From Shewanella sediminis HAW-EB3 (GTDB lineage: Bacteria; Pseudomonadota; Gammaproteobacteria; Enterobacterales; Shewanellaceae), in contig NC_009831.1 in the NCBI RefSeq assembly GCF_000018025.1, forward strand, positions 248,001 to 312,000: a stretch of DNA of 64,000 bases, written 5' to 3'. The notes beneath the pieces were generated by a model. It was not told the DNA's origin, ran no database searches, and saw only the letters and a program-made list of their open reading frames with translations. The position numbers were made by a program, and so were the translations under genes. Below are positions 47,106-57,219 of this stretch, piece by piece (the stretch's first letter is position 1; each line of letters starts with the position of its first letter).

Positions 47106-48437
47106 ATGATCCGAAAATTATCGGCGCTGATAATGGCCGCGGGGTTAATGATGACCTCGCAGGTGTCTCAGGCGACGCAAGTAGAAGATATCAAAAGTTT
47201 TACACTTGATAATGGCATGAAAATTATGGTCTTGGAAGATGCATCTATTCCAAATGCCAATATGTACCTGTTTTGGAAGGTGGGCTCCAGAAATGAGGTA
47301 CCTGGTATCACAGGTATCTCGCATTTCTTCGAGCATATGATGTTCAATGGCGCAAAAAAATATGGTCCCAAGATGTTTGACCGCACCATGGAGGCGGCGG
47401 GAGGGGCTAACAATGCCTATACAACGGAAAATATCACGGTTTATACCGATTGGTTTCCGGCGAATGCATTAGAGACCATATTCGATCTGGAAGCAGATCG
47501 AATCGCCAGTCTCGATATTAATGAGAAAATGGTTGAGAGCGAACGAGGTGTCGTCGCATCAGAGCGTACTACAGGTCTTGAAAACTCTAATTGGCGAACG
47601 CTCCAGGAAGAGATTAAAGGAGCGGCTTTTCGAGCTCATCCCTATAGCTGGTCAGTTATCGGGCATGAATCAGATATCGCTGCATGGACATTGGATGACT
47701 TAGTTCAATATCACAAAACCTACTATGCCCCCAATAATGCCGTGGTTGTGATAGCCGGTGATGTGAAGCTCGCCGAGGTTAAGGCTCTCGCAGATAAGTA
47801 TTTTGCGCCAATTTCCGCACAAGCCCCTCCAAAAGAGGTGAAGACGGTGGAGCCGCTACAAAAAGGTGAGCGTCGAGTCTATGTGCATAAGGCATCAGTC
47901 AGCACACCAAATGTGATGTTGGCTTATCATGTACCCTCAACATCCCATGAAGACTATTACGCACTCGATCTGCTCTCCTCTGTCTTGAGCACGGGTAATA
48001 GTTCACGCCTCTATCAATCTCTCGTTGAAAAGCAGGTTGCGATAGAGGTCGAAACTTATCTGCCGATGACCTTCGACCCTAACCTTTTCTATGTCATGGG
48101 TGTCGCTAACCCCGGGATCACGGCAACAGAACTTGAAAAGGACCTGATTGCAGAGATCAACAAGGTTGCCCGTGAAGGGGTGACTGAGCAGGAGTTGGAA
48201 AAGGTAAAAAATATCAAGTTGATGAATTTCTATCGTTCAATGGAAACAATCAACGGTAAAGCTAATACCGTTGGAACGTATGAGCTTTATTTCGGGAGTT
48301 TTGAGAAGTTGTTTAATGCGCCGGAAGCTTATGGAAAAGTGACGCCTGCCGATCTGCAACGTGTCGCACAAACTTACCTGCGTCGTGCAAATCGAACCGT
48401 TGCCGTATTGGCCGCCATAGAGGAGACAGATGAATGA
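47106..48437 (+). CDS. M16 zinc metallopeptidase, catalytic subunit
   Basis: The 443-residue protein has a signal peptide (to about SQAT) and the inverted zinc motif HFFEH (HxxEH, about residues 75-79) with a downstream glutamate (ESERGVVASE). It is periplasmic or cell-envelope located. AGAAGGAGC precedes the ATG. It overlaps the next gene by four bases (ATGA), and the two form the usual active/inactive M16 pair. Confidence 0.9.
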   Translation: MIRKLSALIMAAGLMMTSQVSQATQVEDIKSFTLDNGMKIMVLEDASIPNANMYLFWKVGSRNEVPGITGISHFFEHMMFNGAKKYGPKMFDRTMEAAGGANNAYTTENITVYTDWFPANALETIFDLEADRIASLDINEKMVESERGVVASERTTGLENSNWRTLQEEIKGAAFRAHPYSWSVIGHESDIAAWTLDDLVQYHKTYYAPNNAVVVIAGDVKLAEVKALADKYFAPISAQAPPKEVKTVEPLQKGERRVYVHKASVSTPNVMLAYHVPSTSHEDYYALDLLSSVLSTGNSSRLYQSLVEKQVAIEVETYLPMTFDPNLFYVMGVANPGITATELEKDLIAEINKVAREGVTEQELEKVKNIKLMNFYRSMETINGKANTVGTYELYFGSFEKLFNAPEAYGKVTPADLQRVAQTYLRRANRTVAVLAAIEETDE

Positions 48438-49876
48438 AAACCTTAACTCATCTATCAAAAAGCTCGAACAGACTTATTGCTGCCATCTTTATCACAGGCA
48501 TGAGCTTGTCCGGTTGTGCCACTCAGACTGTATCGACACCGGTAGATACCGGTAGCTTTAGTATGCCGGCCTATGAGCAGTTTAAGCTTGAAAATGGTTT
48601 AACTGTCTATTTAATGCCGCAAAAAGAGGTACCACTAATCACGGTAAACGCGGTGGTTCGCGCCGGGGCCGTGAATGATACGACCTCGGGTGTCGCTGGA
48701 ATGACGGCTCAAAGCTTACTCTTGGGAGCCGATGGTAAGTCGAAAAGTGAAATCGAACAGATGGTCGATTTTCTCGGTGCGTCTATCTATGCCGATGCGG
48801 GAAAAGAGGGGAGCTACATAGGTGCTGATTTTATGGCTAAAGATAGCGATAAGATCTTGCCCCTGATCCAGAGTTTACTCCTGTCACCGGATTTCGATGC
48901 CGCCGAGTTCGATAAGCTACGTCAACGGGAGATTGCCGGACTATCTCAGGCGAAAGAGAGCCCTCGCGCCGTTATCAGCCGCTACTTCGACAAACTAATT
49001 TATGGTTCACATCCATATGGTAACGCCTCATCGGGTAATAGTGTCTCATTAGCTGAGCTCAATATCTCGCAATTAAGAGCGTTTCATCAGAGTTATTATC
49101 AGCCAGCTAACACAGCGATAAGTGTTGTCGGTGACTTCGACGTTAAGCAGATGAAATCTACTATGAAGCAGTTGTTTGGTCGTTGGAAGAATAGTGAAGA
49201 GGTTGTCACACCTGCACTAAAATCCAATCAACCCGAGCTGACAAAAAGTCAGGTACTGTTAGTCGATAAGGGTGATGCAATCGAAACTACCTTCCTTATC
49301 GGCGGTAAAGGGATCTCCCGTGACAACCCGGATTATGTCGGCTTGAAGGTGATTAATACCATCCTTGGAGGACGCTTTACGTCATGGTTGAATGATGAAC
49401 TAAGGGTTAATGCCGGATTGACCTATGGAGCTCGTTCCGGGTTTATTCCCTATTCTGAAGGCGGCATATTCAGGATCAGCACCTTCACTAAAACTGAGAC
49501 GACCAAAGAGACCATAGATCTGGCCTTGAAAACCTATGCACGACTCTGGGAGACAGGAGTCGACCAGAAGACATTAGATTCAGCTAAGGCCTATGTGAAG
49601 GGGCAGTTCCCGCCAAAGTTTGAAACCAGTGGTAAGCTTGCAGGGCTGTTATCTGACATGTACCTGTATGGTTTCGATGATGCGTTTATCAATGACTTTC
49701 AATCGAAAGTTGATGGCCTGACTCTGACCGAGGCCCAGAGGTTGGTTAGCACCTACTTCCCTCAGGATAACCTGCAATTTGTGCTTATTGGTAACGCAGA
49801 CAAGATAGCGCCGATTGCTGCCGAGTATGGTGATGTGACCCGGATTGGGATTAAAGCTGTAGGATTTGGAGGATAA
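48434..49876 (+). CDS. M16 peptidase-like lipoprotein, non-catalytic partner
   Basis: The 480-residue protein has a lipoprotein signal (MSLSGC, Cys near residue 28). The position of HxxEH is replaced by AQSLLLGADG, so it cannot bind zinc. It keeps the conserved C-terminal arginine/tyrosine region LRVNAGLTYGARSGF of partner subunits. It should pair with the upstream catalytic subunit and anchor it to a membrane. Confidence 0.9.
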   Translation: MKTLTHLSKSSNRLIAAIFITGMSLSGCATQTVSTPVDTGSFSMPAYEQFKLENGLTVYLMPQKEVPLITVNAVVRAGAVNDTTSGVAGMTAQSLLLGADGKSKSEIEQMVDFLGASIYADAGKEGSYIGADFMAKDSDKILPLIQSLLLSPDFDAAEFDKLRQREIAGLSQAKESPRAVISRYFDKLIYGSHPYGNASSGNSVSLAELNISQLRAFHQSYYQPANTAISVVGDFDVKQMKSTMKQLFGRWKNSEEVVTPALKSNQPELTKSQVLLVDKGDAIETTFLIGGKGISRDNPDYVGLKVINTILGGRFTSWLNDELRVNAGLTYGARSGFIPYSEGGIFRISTFTKTETTKETIDLALKTYARLWETGVDQKTLDSAKAYVKGQFPPKFETSGKLAGLLSDMYLYGFDDAFINDFQSKVDGLTLTEAQRLVSTYFPQDNLQFVLIGNADKIAPIAAEYGDVTRIGIKAVGFGG

Positions 49877-50018
49877 GAGATTAGGCTTGAGGGCTTTTAA
49901 GCCCTCAAGCACCTTTCAGTTTTTCTAGTAACCGTTTCTTCCGGCAGCTTTCTTCTCCCTGTTCTACACTTGATACGGATTGGTATTATGTACGGGTTTA
50001 AGGACAAGGAAGGTCAGC

Positions 50019-50585
50019 ATGGTTATGAGTCAGGTATTGGCAGCTAATAAACATAGAGATATTCATCAGGATGATGACACCGTGGATTGGTGTCATATTC
50101 AGGAAAGTCTCAAGATCTTACTGTTAGCTATGGCGCAAATTGAGTTGTCATTGACCGATGGCGAGCATAACGTCACTGAGTTAGGCTCGCTATTTACCAA
50201 CATGGCTAAACACTTGGATGAAGTGAATGCTTTTCTCTCTCAACAGTCAGACACCCCGGATGAGATTATCTCTCATGGCACAGATCTGGCCGCTTCGATT
50301 AATGAGGGGGTGGTTGCTTTTCAGTTTTATGACCGGGTCTCCCAGCGTCTGCAGCATGTCATTATGGGGCTGGCGCTGATGGAAGAGGTATTGAACAGTA
50401 AGCAATTACGAATATCGCCAGATGCGTGGAGAAAGCTACAGGAAGAGATACAGGAGAGTTATTCACTTGATTGTGAGAGAAAAATGTTCGATCTTGTACT
50501 GCAAGGAACATCAGTTCACGAGGCATTAAAACTCTATCGAGATGAAAATCAGTCACCTAAAGAAGATGATATCGAGCTGTTTTAA
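50019..50585 (+). CDS. CheZ-like helical protein
   Basis: The 188-residue all-helical protein lacks a signal peptide. The segment FQFYDRVSQRLQHV (about residues 101-114) resembles the CheZ active-site helix FQDLTGQ. Asp105 and Gln109 match the D-x3-Q spacing needed for dephosphorylating CheY. The C-terminal CheY-docking helix is not evident. No chemotaxis gene is nearby. AAGGAAGG before ATG 50019 supports this start. Family assignment is tentative. Confidence 0.5.
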   Translation: MVMSQVLAANKHRDIHQDDDTVDWCHIQESLKILLLAMAQIELSLTDGEHNVTELGSLFTNMAKHLDEVNAFLSQQSDTPDEIISHGTDLAASINEGVVAFQFYDRVSQRLQHVIMGLALMEEVLNSKQLRISPDAWRKLQEEIQESYSLDCERKMFDLVLQGTSVHEALKLYRDENQSPKEDDIELF

Positions 50586-51078
50586 ATACAGCTTATTATT
50601 TCTTATTTTTACCCCCTCTTTATCCCTGGCCGATAAGGCTAGCTTCAGTGATTTCTGTCTGTCGATGGCGGGTCAATGGCAGGGAACCTCGGCTAAGCTA
50701 AAACAGAAGCCACTCCAGACCTATGTCAGCGCAATATGTTCGGCAGACAGACGACAGCTAATATTTTCAGTCAGCCGTAGCGCAAAGCATCCTTTCAGTG
50801 AGACCTGGTGGTTCAGGGAGCGGGGAGAGTCCACTTTTCTTATCTACTACGATGGGGTGGATAAAGATAAGAGTCAGAGCTTTAGTCTGTATCAACAAAA
50901 CGAGAGTTTTTCACTGCTGGGAGAGGGGAAGTTAAATAAACGACCGGCCTTGATTCAACTAAGGTTTGAGCCAAAAGAGAGCGGTTGGCTCTGGTTGCAG
51001 AATGTGCAGTACCTGGATGATGATACCGATCGTTACCTCTTCTATCGCGGCATCGAGATGATGCCGCTAGAGCGTTAG
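50566..51078 (+). CDS. Exported protein of unknown function
   Basis: The 170-residue protein has a signal peptide (MISSCFKYSLLFLIF to about LADK) and a beta-rich mature part (SAICSADRRQLIFSVSR, ETWWFRERGESTFLIYYDG). Two cysteines may form a disulfide. Its start overlaps the 3' end of the CheZ-like gene by 20 bases, so translation may be coupled. An ATG at 50542 is the alternative. No family recognised. Confidence 0.6.
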   Translation: MISSCFKYSLLFLIFTPSLSLADKASFSDFCLSMAGQWQGTSAKLKQKPLQTYVSAICSADRRQLIFSVSRSAKHPFSETWWFRERGESTFLIYYDGVDKDKSQSFSLYQQNESFSLLGEGKLNKRPALIQLRFEPKESGWLWLQNVQYLDDDTDRYLFYRGIEMMPLER

Positions 51079-51085
51079 TATTGCT

Positions 51086-51119
51086 GAGCTACGAGCTACG
51101 AGCTACGAGCTACGAGCTT
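51086..51119. repeat. Heptanucleotide tandem repeat (GAGCTAC)n
   Basis: Four perfect copies of GAGCTAC plus a partial one, in the short gap between two convergent genes. It is the reverse complement of the repeat at 1050-1077. Confidence 0.88.
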
Positions 51120-51125
51120 GATACC

Positions 51126-51590
51126 TTATACTGCCCCTTCGAAACCAATTTGTCTCCATGCCTCATAACTGATGATAGCCACGGCATTTGACAGATTAAG
51201 GCTGCGGCTATTTGCCGTCATCGGGATTTTCAGACGCTGGGTCGTTGGAAGAGACTCGATGATCTCTATCGGCAGCCCGCGAGTTTCAGGCCCGAATAGC
51301 AGTACATCCTCTTTCTCATAAGCGAGCTCTGTATGGGGCCTGCTGCCCTTGGTGGTACATGCCATGATCCGCTTGCCATCCATTGCCGCCAGAAAACTCT
51401 CAAAATCTTTGTGGCGGGTCACTCGGGTAAGGTCGCTGTAATCGAGCCCCGCACGGCGAAGCTTCTTCTCTTCCAGATCGAAGCCCATGGGCTCTATCAG
51501 GTGTAACTGGCAGCCGTTGTTGGCGCAGAGACGAATAATATTACCTGTGTTGGGAGCGATTTCTGGCTCAAAGAGTGCGATATGAAACAT
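51126..51590 (-). CDS. trmL: tRNA (cytidine/uridine-2'-O)-methyltransferase TrmL
   Basis: TrmL methylates the ribose at wobble position 34 of tRNA-Leu isoacceptors. The 154-residue SPOUT protein has the N-terminal [20 protein letters not shown], the family's TGNI region, and knot motifs [11 protein letters not shown] and [18 protein letters not shown]. The length matches E. coli TrmL (157) with the start at 51590; the longer frame to 51695 is not supported. Confidence 0.93.
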   Translation of the reverse strand: MFHIALFEPEIAPNTGNIIRLCANNGCQLHLIEPMGFDLEEKKLRRAGLDYSDLTRVTRHKDFESFLAAMDGKRIMACTTKGSRPHTELAYEKEDVLLFGPETRGLPIEIIESLPTTQRLKIPMTANSRSLNLSNAVAIISYEAWRQIGFEGAV

Positions 51591-51842
51591 GCTGACCTGC
51601 CTAAAAAATAGTGAGTGGTGATTATAAGGGAAAAAACGGAGACCGGAAAACCGGAGTGTCAAAAAAAGAGTGTATATCCTGAAAGCCGGACTCATTAGTC
51701 TTAGATATACCTTGGCTATTTGTAAGGGCTATTTACAAGGGCTGAGTGCAGGGGAGCATCGGGGATATCGTCTCACTCTCTTAGGGTATATTATGACGGC
51801 ATAAGTCTCGGAGTTTTAATCTATCAGGAGAATGGCTGGTTT

Positions 51843-52778
51843 ATGGACCTCATTAAGCTCTCGCGTATCAGCATGAAGCATTTGATCACCTTGCATGTGA
51901 TGTTGGATACCCTAAGTGTGACCGCCAGTGCCCAGAGGCTATGTTTAAGTCCGTCTTCAATAAGTAAAACCCTGGGGCAACTGCGAAATAGCTTGAATGA
52001 TGAGCTGTTTTATCGTCATGGGAATAAGTTGGTTGCGACTCCGTTAGCACGTCGTCTCGGCCCCAGTGTGCACCAGATGATCAATGATATGAATCAGATC
52101 ATGACACAAGAGGTTTTCGACCCCGCTCGTTATCAGGGACGTTTCTCGTTAGCCATGCGTGAGAGTACGTTTGAGCTATTGGCGGCTAAGTTAAGTGCCC
52201 ATGTGTTGGCGCTGGCACCCAATATTCGTTTGGATATTTGGTCAAAAGACAGTGTCGGCTTCGATGGCCTGGCGAAAGGGACCTTGGATTTCATTATCTT
52301 GCCTCATGATCGCAGTCAGCCTCCGAGTACTCACAGCGATCTTGTGTGGGAGACTCTGACTAATGATGAGATGGTTTGCCTGATGAGCCCGGAACATCCT
52401 TTGGTGAAAAAAGGCAATAAAGAGCAGCCATTTACCTTAGATGATTATCTGAGCTATGGTCATATCGGCATAACGGATACGGATCTTAATACGCCATTTT
52501 TTGAAATGCAGCTGGCACAGCAAGAGCTGCAGCGTAAAGTTGCTATCTCTGTGCCGGATTTTGGTGGTGCCGCCTTGATGTGTCACCACAGTGAGTTGTT
52601 GTTTACCTGCTCCCGTCGATGGGCCGAAACGGCTTTTCAGGCGAAAGGTTTACAGATAAAGCCTCTGCCCTTTAATTATGGCGAGGTGGTGTACAGTTTG
52701 GTTTGGCACAGGCCGAGTATGAATGATCCGGCGCACCGTTGGTTATACGAACAGATATTAGCAATAGGCTGCAATTAG
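51843..52778 (+). CDS. LysR-type transcriptional regulator
   Basis: The 311-residue protein has an HTH at about residues 10-70 (TLSVTASAQRLCLSPSSISKTL) and an effector domain. AGGAG lies before the ATG. Its 3' end overlaps the yjjW end by four bases, tail to tail. Target not deducible. Confidence 0.87.
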   Translation: MDLIKLSRISMKHLITLHVMLDTLSVTASAQRLCLSPSSISKTLGQLRNSLNDELFYRHGNKLVATPLARRLGPSVHQMINDMNQIMTQEVFDPARYQGRFSLAMRESTFELLAAKLSAHVLALAPNIRLDIWSKDSVGFDGLAKGTLDFIILPHDRSQPPSTHSDLVWETLTNDEMVCLMSPEHPLVKKGNKEQPFTLDDYLSYGHIGITDTDLNTPFFEMQLAQQELQRKVAISVPDFGGAALMCHHSELLFTCSRRWAETAFQAKGLQIKPLPFNYGEVVYSLVWHRPSMNDPAHRWLYEQILAIGCN

Positions 52779-53671
52779 AGATAAACACTGGGTAAGATAG
52801 GTTGCTTAACTCCTCGCTCTGTCAGTTGGCTTGCCAGTCTTTCAATATTCGCTTCAGAGCAGACTCGCCATGCTAACGCCTCTCCCGTCACACCATGGTG
52901 TTGAAACGCATTGAGCTTGATTCGTGTCGAGGGGGGGAGCTGAGTCAGGAAACCTGCCAACGCATCAATTTCAGACTCAAAATCAGTCACTTCAGGTATC
53001 TGTAATAATCGTACTTCGTATAACTTATTGTGCAGGTTTAATAGGTTAATTGACCTCAATACCCTGTGGTTATCCCGACCCGTTATGTATCTGTGGGTCT
53101 CCTGTTGCCAGGCTTTTAGATCTATCATGGCACCATCCATATAGGGCAGGAGCTTTTGCCAGGCGGTTTCATTCAAGCTGCCATTGCTATCAAGCATGCA
53201 AGATAGGTGTTGCAGATCATCACTCGACTTGATGGCCTTAAACAGGGCAATAATGAAATGAAGCTGTAGCGTCGCTTCACCGCCGGAAATGGTTATTCCT
53301 GAGATGAAGGACGCTTGTTTGCGGATCATCTCCAGCATCTGGGTGACGTTATACTCTTGGGTCTTAGGAGTCGATTGTTTGGGGCATACGGCTAAGCAGG
53401 TATCGCACCCGGAGCATAAATCGCTATTCCACCGGATGGCATCTTTACCATCTATGGACTCCATGCTCAGCGCCTGAGTGGGACAGTGGGCAATACAGTC
53501 GCCACAACTATCACACATGTCGATTGTATGAGGATTGTGGCAGTTCTTGCAGTTGTAGTTACACCCTTGCAAAAAAACAACGAGCCTGCTTCCAGGCCCA
53601 TCGACACACGAGAAATTGATAATCTGGCTTACTGACGCCGTTTTACTTAGCGTAGACAGGCGATTGTTCAT
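52775..53671 (-). CDS. yjjW: Glycyl-radical activating enzyme YjjW
   Basis: This radical-SAM activase installs the glycyl radical on its partner YjjI. The 298-residue protein has the cluster motif CNYNCKNC (Cx3Cx2C, about residues 36-43). A two-cluster ferredoxin insert follows (CDSCGDCIAHCP and CSGCDTCLAVCP), as is usual in pyruvate-formate-lyase-type activases. It overlaps yjjI by 29 bases, so the pair is one operon. Confidence 0.9.
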   Translation of the reverse strand: MNNRLSTLSKTASVSQIINFSCVDGPGSRLVVFLQGCNYNCKNCHNPHTIDMCDSCGDCIAHCPTQALSMESIDGKDAIRWNSDLCSGCDTCLAVCPKQSTPKTQEYNVTQMLEMIRKQASFISGITISGGEATLQLHFIIALFKAIKSSDDLQHLSCMLDSNGSLNETAWQKLLPYMDGAMIDLKAWQQETHRYITGRDNHRVLRSINLLNLHNKLYEVRLLQIPEVTDFESEIDALAGFLTQLPPSTRIKLNAFQHHGVTGEALAWRVCSEANIERLASQLTERGVKQPILPSVYL

Positions 53672-55196
53672 GACTCGTGACTCTTGGTTTGCGATTTAAA
53701 ATCCCGGTATTGGCCGCCGCTTCCGCTCCTAAACCTGTGGTATTGGTACGGGAGCCTTGCCGTTTAAAGTCAGCGATATCAGATAATTTAATCATGTAGC
53801 CTGTGACCCGGATTAAGTCGTTAGAGGCGACATTCGCGGTAAACTCACGAAAACCTAGGCTCAGCGTCCCTTTGCACAGTTGGTACATGGCTTCAGGGTT
53901 CGATTTTACCGTCTCATCAATAGTCAAAATATCGCTGATGCCGGAAGTATAATACTGGTGATGTTCGGCTAATGCCCGCACATGGGATATAGGATCGGGC
54001 TCGGTACCATAAGGGATCCGCACACCGGGAGTCACGTCGATATCCAGGCTTATTCCCCCCTGAGAATGCAGAAGCGCTCGCCCATGGTAGCCATAGGTGA
54101 CAGGTGTCGATTTTACTATGCTATCCAGCGCGGCTGAGATTCGATGGCCTAACTCATTCGCAGCCTTGCTGTGACCGTAGTGCTTACTCGGCTTCTCAGA
54201 TGCCGTCTCACATAATTCCGGGTTACCCAGTAATATGTTAACCGCTTCCGCCATGCCGTAAATACCGAACATAGGTGCAAACCTCTGCTCTTCAATTAGT
54301 GCCTCTTTGACCAGAAAACTATCGAAGAAGTGTGATTCTTCGTGTAGGTATTTGCTACGAGCCTCGATCAGTTCATAAGTGAGCTGGCAATAATGGGGCA
54401 AGGTATGAGCAAAGAAGTTATCGATGTTGTCGGCTTTAAGCGCGACCTCTTTAAGGTTGAGGCGCACTAAGGTATTGGCGCCACCCGCTAAAGGTAATGA
54501 GTTATAACAGCTTACAATCCCGAACCCCTGTTTGTCATAAGCGCTTTTGTGAATAGGGTAGTTGGCGATATGCGGCTTGCTGCATTCACAGATGTTGCTC
54601 GCTGCAACTTGCAATAACGCATCCGGTGTAATATCGGGATCGTACATAAAGGTCAGGTTCGGTGCGACCTGCTTAAGTTCAGCATCCACTCTTAGAATGG
54701 TTCGACAGACGATATTGTCGCTCGGCCCTATGTTTACATGCATAAAGGCATCGGGAAGCGTACGGTCGAGCATGATCCAGAAGAGTTTTAATTTTCGGTA
54801 GACGACATCTTCATCCAGTCCATCGACGAAAGGCATCAGGATCTCATCCAACTGCCCCAGATAAACCGGGATATTGGTTACAGAGGGAACGTGGTGATAG
54901 ATGATGGTTAATGCGTTGAGTGCTTCATCCAGATCCTGAGGGGCTTGCAGTTCCAGATATTCCGATCCTTGTTGCAAAAATTTAGCGTAGTCGGGCAAAA
55001 CGTAACGGGGTTTGAATGGCGCATTGCCTTCAAACATATCGCAGATAATACCTGTGCTCATGGCCTGAGTAACGGCCTTTGAAATAGTGAGATAAGGTAG
55101 ACTTGCATCGGCCTCTAAGGCTAAGTAGTTCGATTTTTGCTTTGGGGACAGCCTTGGGTCGCTAACGATTTGCGCAAATTTTTTCTGCAAGGTCAT
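53643..55196 (-). CDS. yjjI: Glycyl-radical family protein YjjI
   Basis: The 517-residue protein contains the glycyl-radical loop RVTGYM near residue 478, the fingerprint RVxGY of the superfamily. Upstream, ECSKPHIANY and GIVSCYNSLPLAGG supply candidate active-site cysteines. It matches YjjI (DUF3029), whose reaction I know of no assignment for. Expression is probably anaerobic, since the radical is oxygen sensitive. AGGAT-N4-ATCAA at 55322-55335 is a weak FNR-like match upstream. Confidence 0.88.
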   Translation of the reverse strand: MTLQKKFAQIVSDPRLSPKQKSNYLALEADASLPYLTISKAVTQAMSTGIICDMFEGNAPFKPRYVLPDYAKFLQQGSEYLELQAPQDLDEALNALTIIYHHVPSVTNIPVYLGQLDEILMPFVDGLDEDVVYRKLKLFWIMLDRTLPDAFMHVNIGPSDNIVCRTILRVDAELKQVAPNLTFMYDPDITPDALLQVAASNICECSKPHIANYPIHKSAYDKQGFGIVSCYNSLPLAGGANTLVRLNLKEVALKADNIDNFFAHTLPHYCQLTYELIEARSKYLHEESHFFDSFLVKEALIEEQRFAPMFGIYGMAEAVNILLGNPELCETASEKPSKHYGHSKAANELGHRISAALDSIVKSTPVTYGYHGRALLHSQGGISLDIDVTPGVRIPYGTEPDPISHVRALAEHHQYYTSGISDILTIDETVKSNPEAMYQLCKGTLSLGFREFTANVASNDLIRVTGYMIKLSDIADFKRQGSRTNTTGLGAEAAANTGILNRKPRVTSHEQSPVYAK

Positions 55197-55321
55197 GATG
55201 CAATATCCACTTTAAAATTATGGTTACCAATCTACCCTGGGGGCGTCATTATCTAAAGTGAAAAACTGTCGCGGCATAATTTCCAAATGGTAAATCCGCT
55301 GCTCGACCTCGCACATAATTC

Positions 55322-55335
55322 AGGATTGTTATCAA
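55322..55335 (-). promoter_or_regulatory. Weak FNR-like box upstream of yjjI
   Basis: AGGAT-TGTT-ATCAA has one perfect ATCAA half and a poor other half relative to TTGAT-N4-ATCAA. It lies about 130 bases upstream of yjjI, far for direct activation. Confidence 0.25.
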
Positions 55336-55446
55336 CCGGGCTAATCGTAGGTTTTGTTGGGGATCCTTGAGGTGGCTGGATATGAAACAGCCATACCCGC
55401 GAGGGCATGACTGTAGATATTTTACTTTATAGATATTTCTTGGTTT

Positions 55447-56967
55447 TTAGAAAAATCCCAGAGGGTTAACATCGTAACTTACCAATAGGTTCTTGGTATT
55501 CTGGTAATGATCTAACATCATCTTATGAGTCTCACGGCCGATCCCTGACTTTTTATAGCCGCCAAATGCTGCGTGGGCGGGGTAGGCGTGATAGCAGTTA
55601 ATCCAGACGCGTCCGGCTTGAATGCCGCGTCCCATGCGCTGCGCCTTGTTCATATCGCGAGTCCAAACACCTGCACCTAAGCCGTACTCGGTATCATTGG
55701 CGATAGCCAAGGCTTCGGCTTCATCTTTAAAGGTGGTGACCGAGATAACGGGGCCAAAGATCTCCTCCTGGAAGATACGCATATCGTTGGTGCCTTTTAG
55801 TATGGTGGGCTCGATATAGTATCCGCTACTCTGGTCCCCCTCTAACTTGCACATATCCCCACCGAGTAGCACCTGAGCGCCCTCGTCTTTACCTATCTGC
55901 AGGTAGCTGAGTATCTTATCGAATTGCTCCATAGATGCCTGAGCACCAACTTGAGTATCGGTATCCAATGGATTGCCCTGCTTGATGGCTTTGGCTCGTT
56001 CGATAACTTTGGCCATAAACGGCTCGTAGATCGATTCGTGGATAAGCACCCGGGATGGACAGGTACAGACTTCCCCTTGGTTAAAGAAGGCTAACAACAT
56101 GCCCTCAACCGCTTTACTCAGGTATTCGTCTTCATGATCCATCACATCGGCAAAGTAAACGTTGGGAGACTTTCCACCTAACTCGACAGTTGAAGGAATT
56201 AATGACTCAGCTGCGCACTTTAGAATATGGTGGCCAATTTCGGTCGAGCCTGTGAACGCGAGCTTTGCTATTCGTTTGCTGGTGGCCAGTGCTTGTCCGG
56301 CTTCGCTGCCAAAGCCATTGACCACATTCAGTATTCCTGGTGGTAGCAGGTCTTGAATCAGTTCCAGCATCACCAGGATAGAGACCGGGGTCTGCTCGGC
56401 CGGTTTGAGTACGACGCAATTTCCCGCCGCAAGAGCCGGTGCAATCTTCCAGGCTGCCATCAAGAGTGGAAAGTTCCATGGAATGATCTGACCAACGACG
56501 CCCAGAGGCTCCGGGAAATGGTAGCTGACGGTATTCGAGTCGATATCGGCAGCGCTTCCCTCCTGGGCCCGGATACAACCGGCGAAATACCTGAAGTGGT
56601 CTACGAACAGGGGCAGATCGGCATTAATGGTCTCACGTACCGCCTTACCATTTTCCCAACACTCTGCGACAGCAAGGTACTCCAAGTTTTGCTCGACTCT
56701 ATCGGCAATTCTCAGTAGCAGATTAGAGCGCTCGGTTACCGATGTTAATCCCCAAGACTCCCGGGCGGCATGAGCGGCGTCCAGAGCAAGTTCGATATCG
56801 CGCTCATCGGAACGAGGGATCTGGCAAAACGTCTGCCCGTTTACCGGAGAGCTATTGTCAAAGTACTTGCCACCGACAGGCGCTATCCATTCCCCCCCGA
56901 TAAAGTTGGCGTATTGGACTTTAAAATTGACGAGTGCATCAGAGGTGCCTGGTTGTGCGTAGATCAT
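55447..56967 (-). CDS. NAD-dependent aldehyde dehydrogenase (AldB/ExaC/AcoD type)
   Basis: This enzyme oxidises an aldehyde, most likely acetaldehyde, to the acid with NAD(P). The 506-residue protein has the cofactor loop [11 protein letters not shown], the catalytic Glu in [10 protein letters not shown], and the catalytic cysteine in [11 protein letters not shown]. Its length and these motifs match AldB/ExaC/AcoD. A sigma-54 promoter lies about 135 bases upstream and a divergent AcoR-like activator follows it, so expression is probably induced by an alcohol- or acetoin-type signal. Confidence 0.9.
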   Translation of the reverse strand: MIYAQPGTSDALVNFKVQYANFIGGEWIAPVGGKYFDNSSPVNGQTFCQIPRSDERDIELALDAAHAARESWGLTSVTERSNLLLRIADRVEQNLEYLAVAECWENGKAVRETINADLPLFVDHFRYFAGCIRAQEGSAADIDSNTVSYHFPEPLGVVGQIIPWNFPLLMAAWKIAPALAAGNCVVLKPAEQTPVSILVMLELIQDLLPPGILNVVNGFGSEAGQALATSKRIAKLAFTGSTEIGHHILKCAAESLIPSTVELGGKSPNVYFADVMDHEDEYLSKAVEGMLLAFFNQGEVCTCPSRVLIHESIYEPFMAKVIERAKAIKQGNPLDTDTQVGAQASMEQFDKILSYLQIGKDEGAQVLLGGDMCKLEGDQSSGYYIEPTILKGTNDMRIFQEEIFGPVISVTTFKDEAEALAIANDTEYGLGAGVWTRDMNKAQRMGRGIQAGRVWINCYHAYPAHAAFGGYKKSGIGRETHKMMLDHYQNTKNLLVSYDVNPLGFF

Positions 56968-57100
56968 GATTGAATTCCTTTTTTGTCTTGTTGATCGATC
57001 TTGTTATTGTTCTGCTTGTTGAGCTAAATGCCCTTAATATTAGCTGCTCTATAACAGTCTGCATGGATACTGCTATCGCATTACTATTGAAGCCGATATC

Positions 57101-57116
57101 GCAAGTAGTGGGCCAA
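57101..57116 (-). promoter_or_regulatory. Sigma-54 (-24/-12) promoter for the aldehyde dehydrogenase
   Basis: Read on the minus strand this is TTGGCCCACTACTTGC, with GG and GC separated by ten bases, matching TGGCAC-N5-TTGC with one change. It lies 134-149 bases upstream of the dehydrogenase start codon and next to a sigma-54 activator gene. Confidence 0.75.
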
Positions 57117-57219
57117 ATTGGTAGGAGTTGTAGATTTTTATAGCTAACAGTATGATGAAACGCTAATTTTGCTTTTCTGAATGTGTGTGGGCCGTCGATA
57201 GTCGGCAGGAGCTCAGAGG

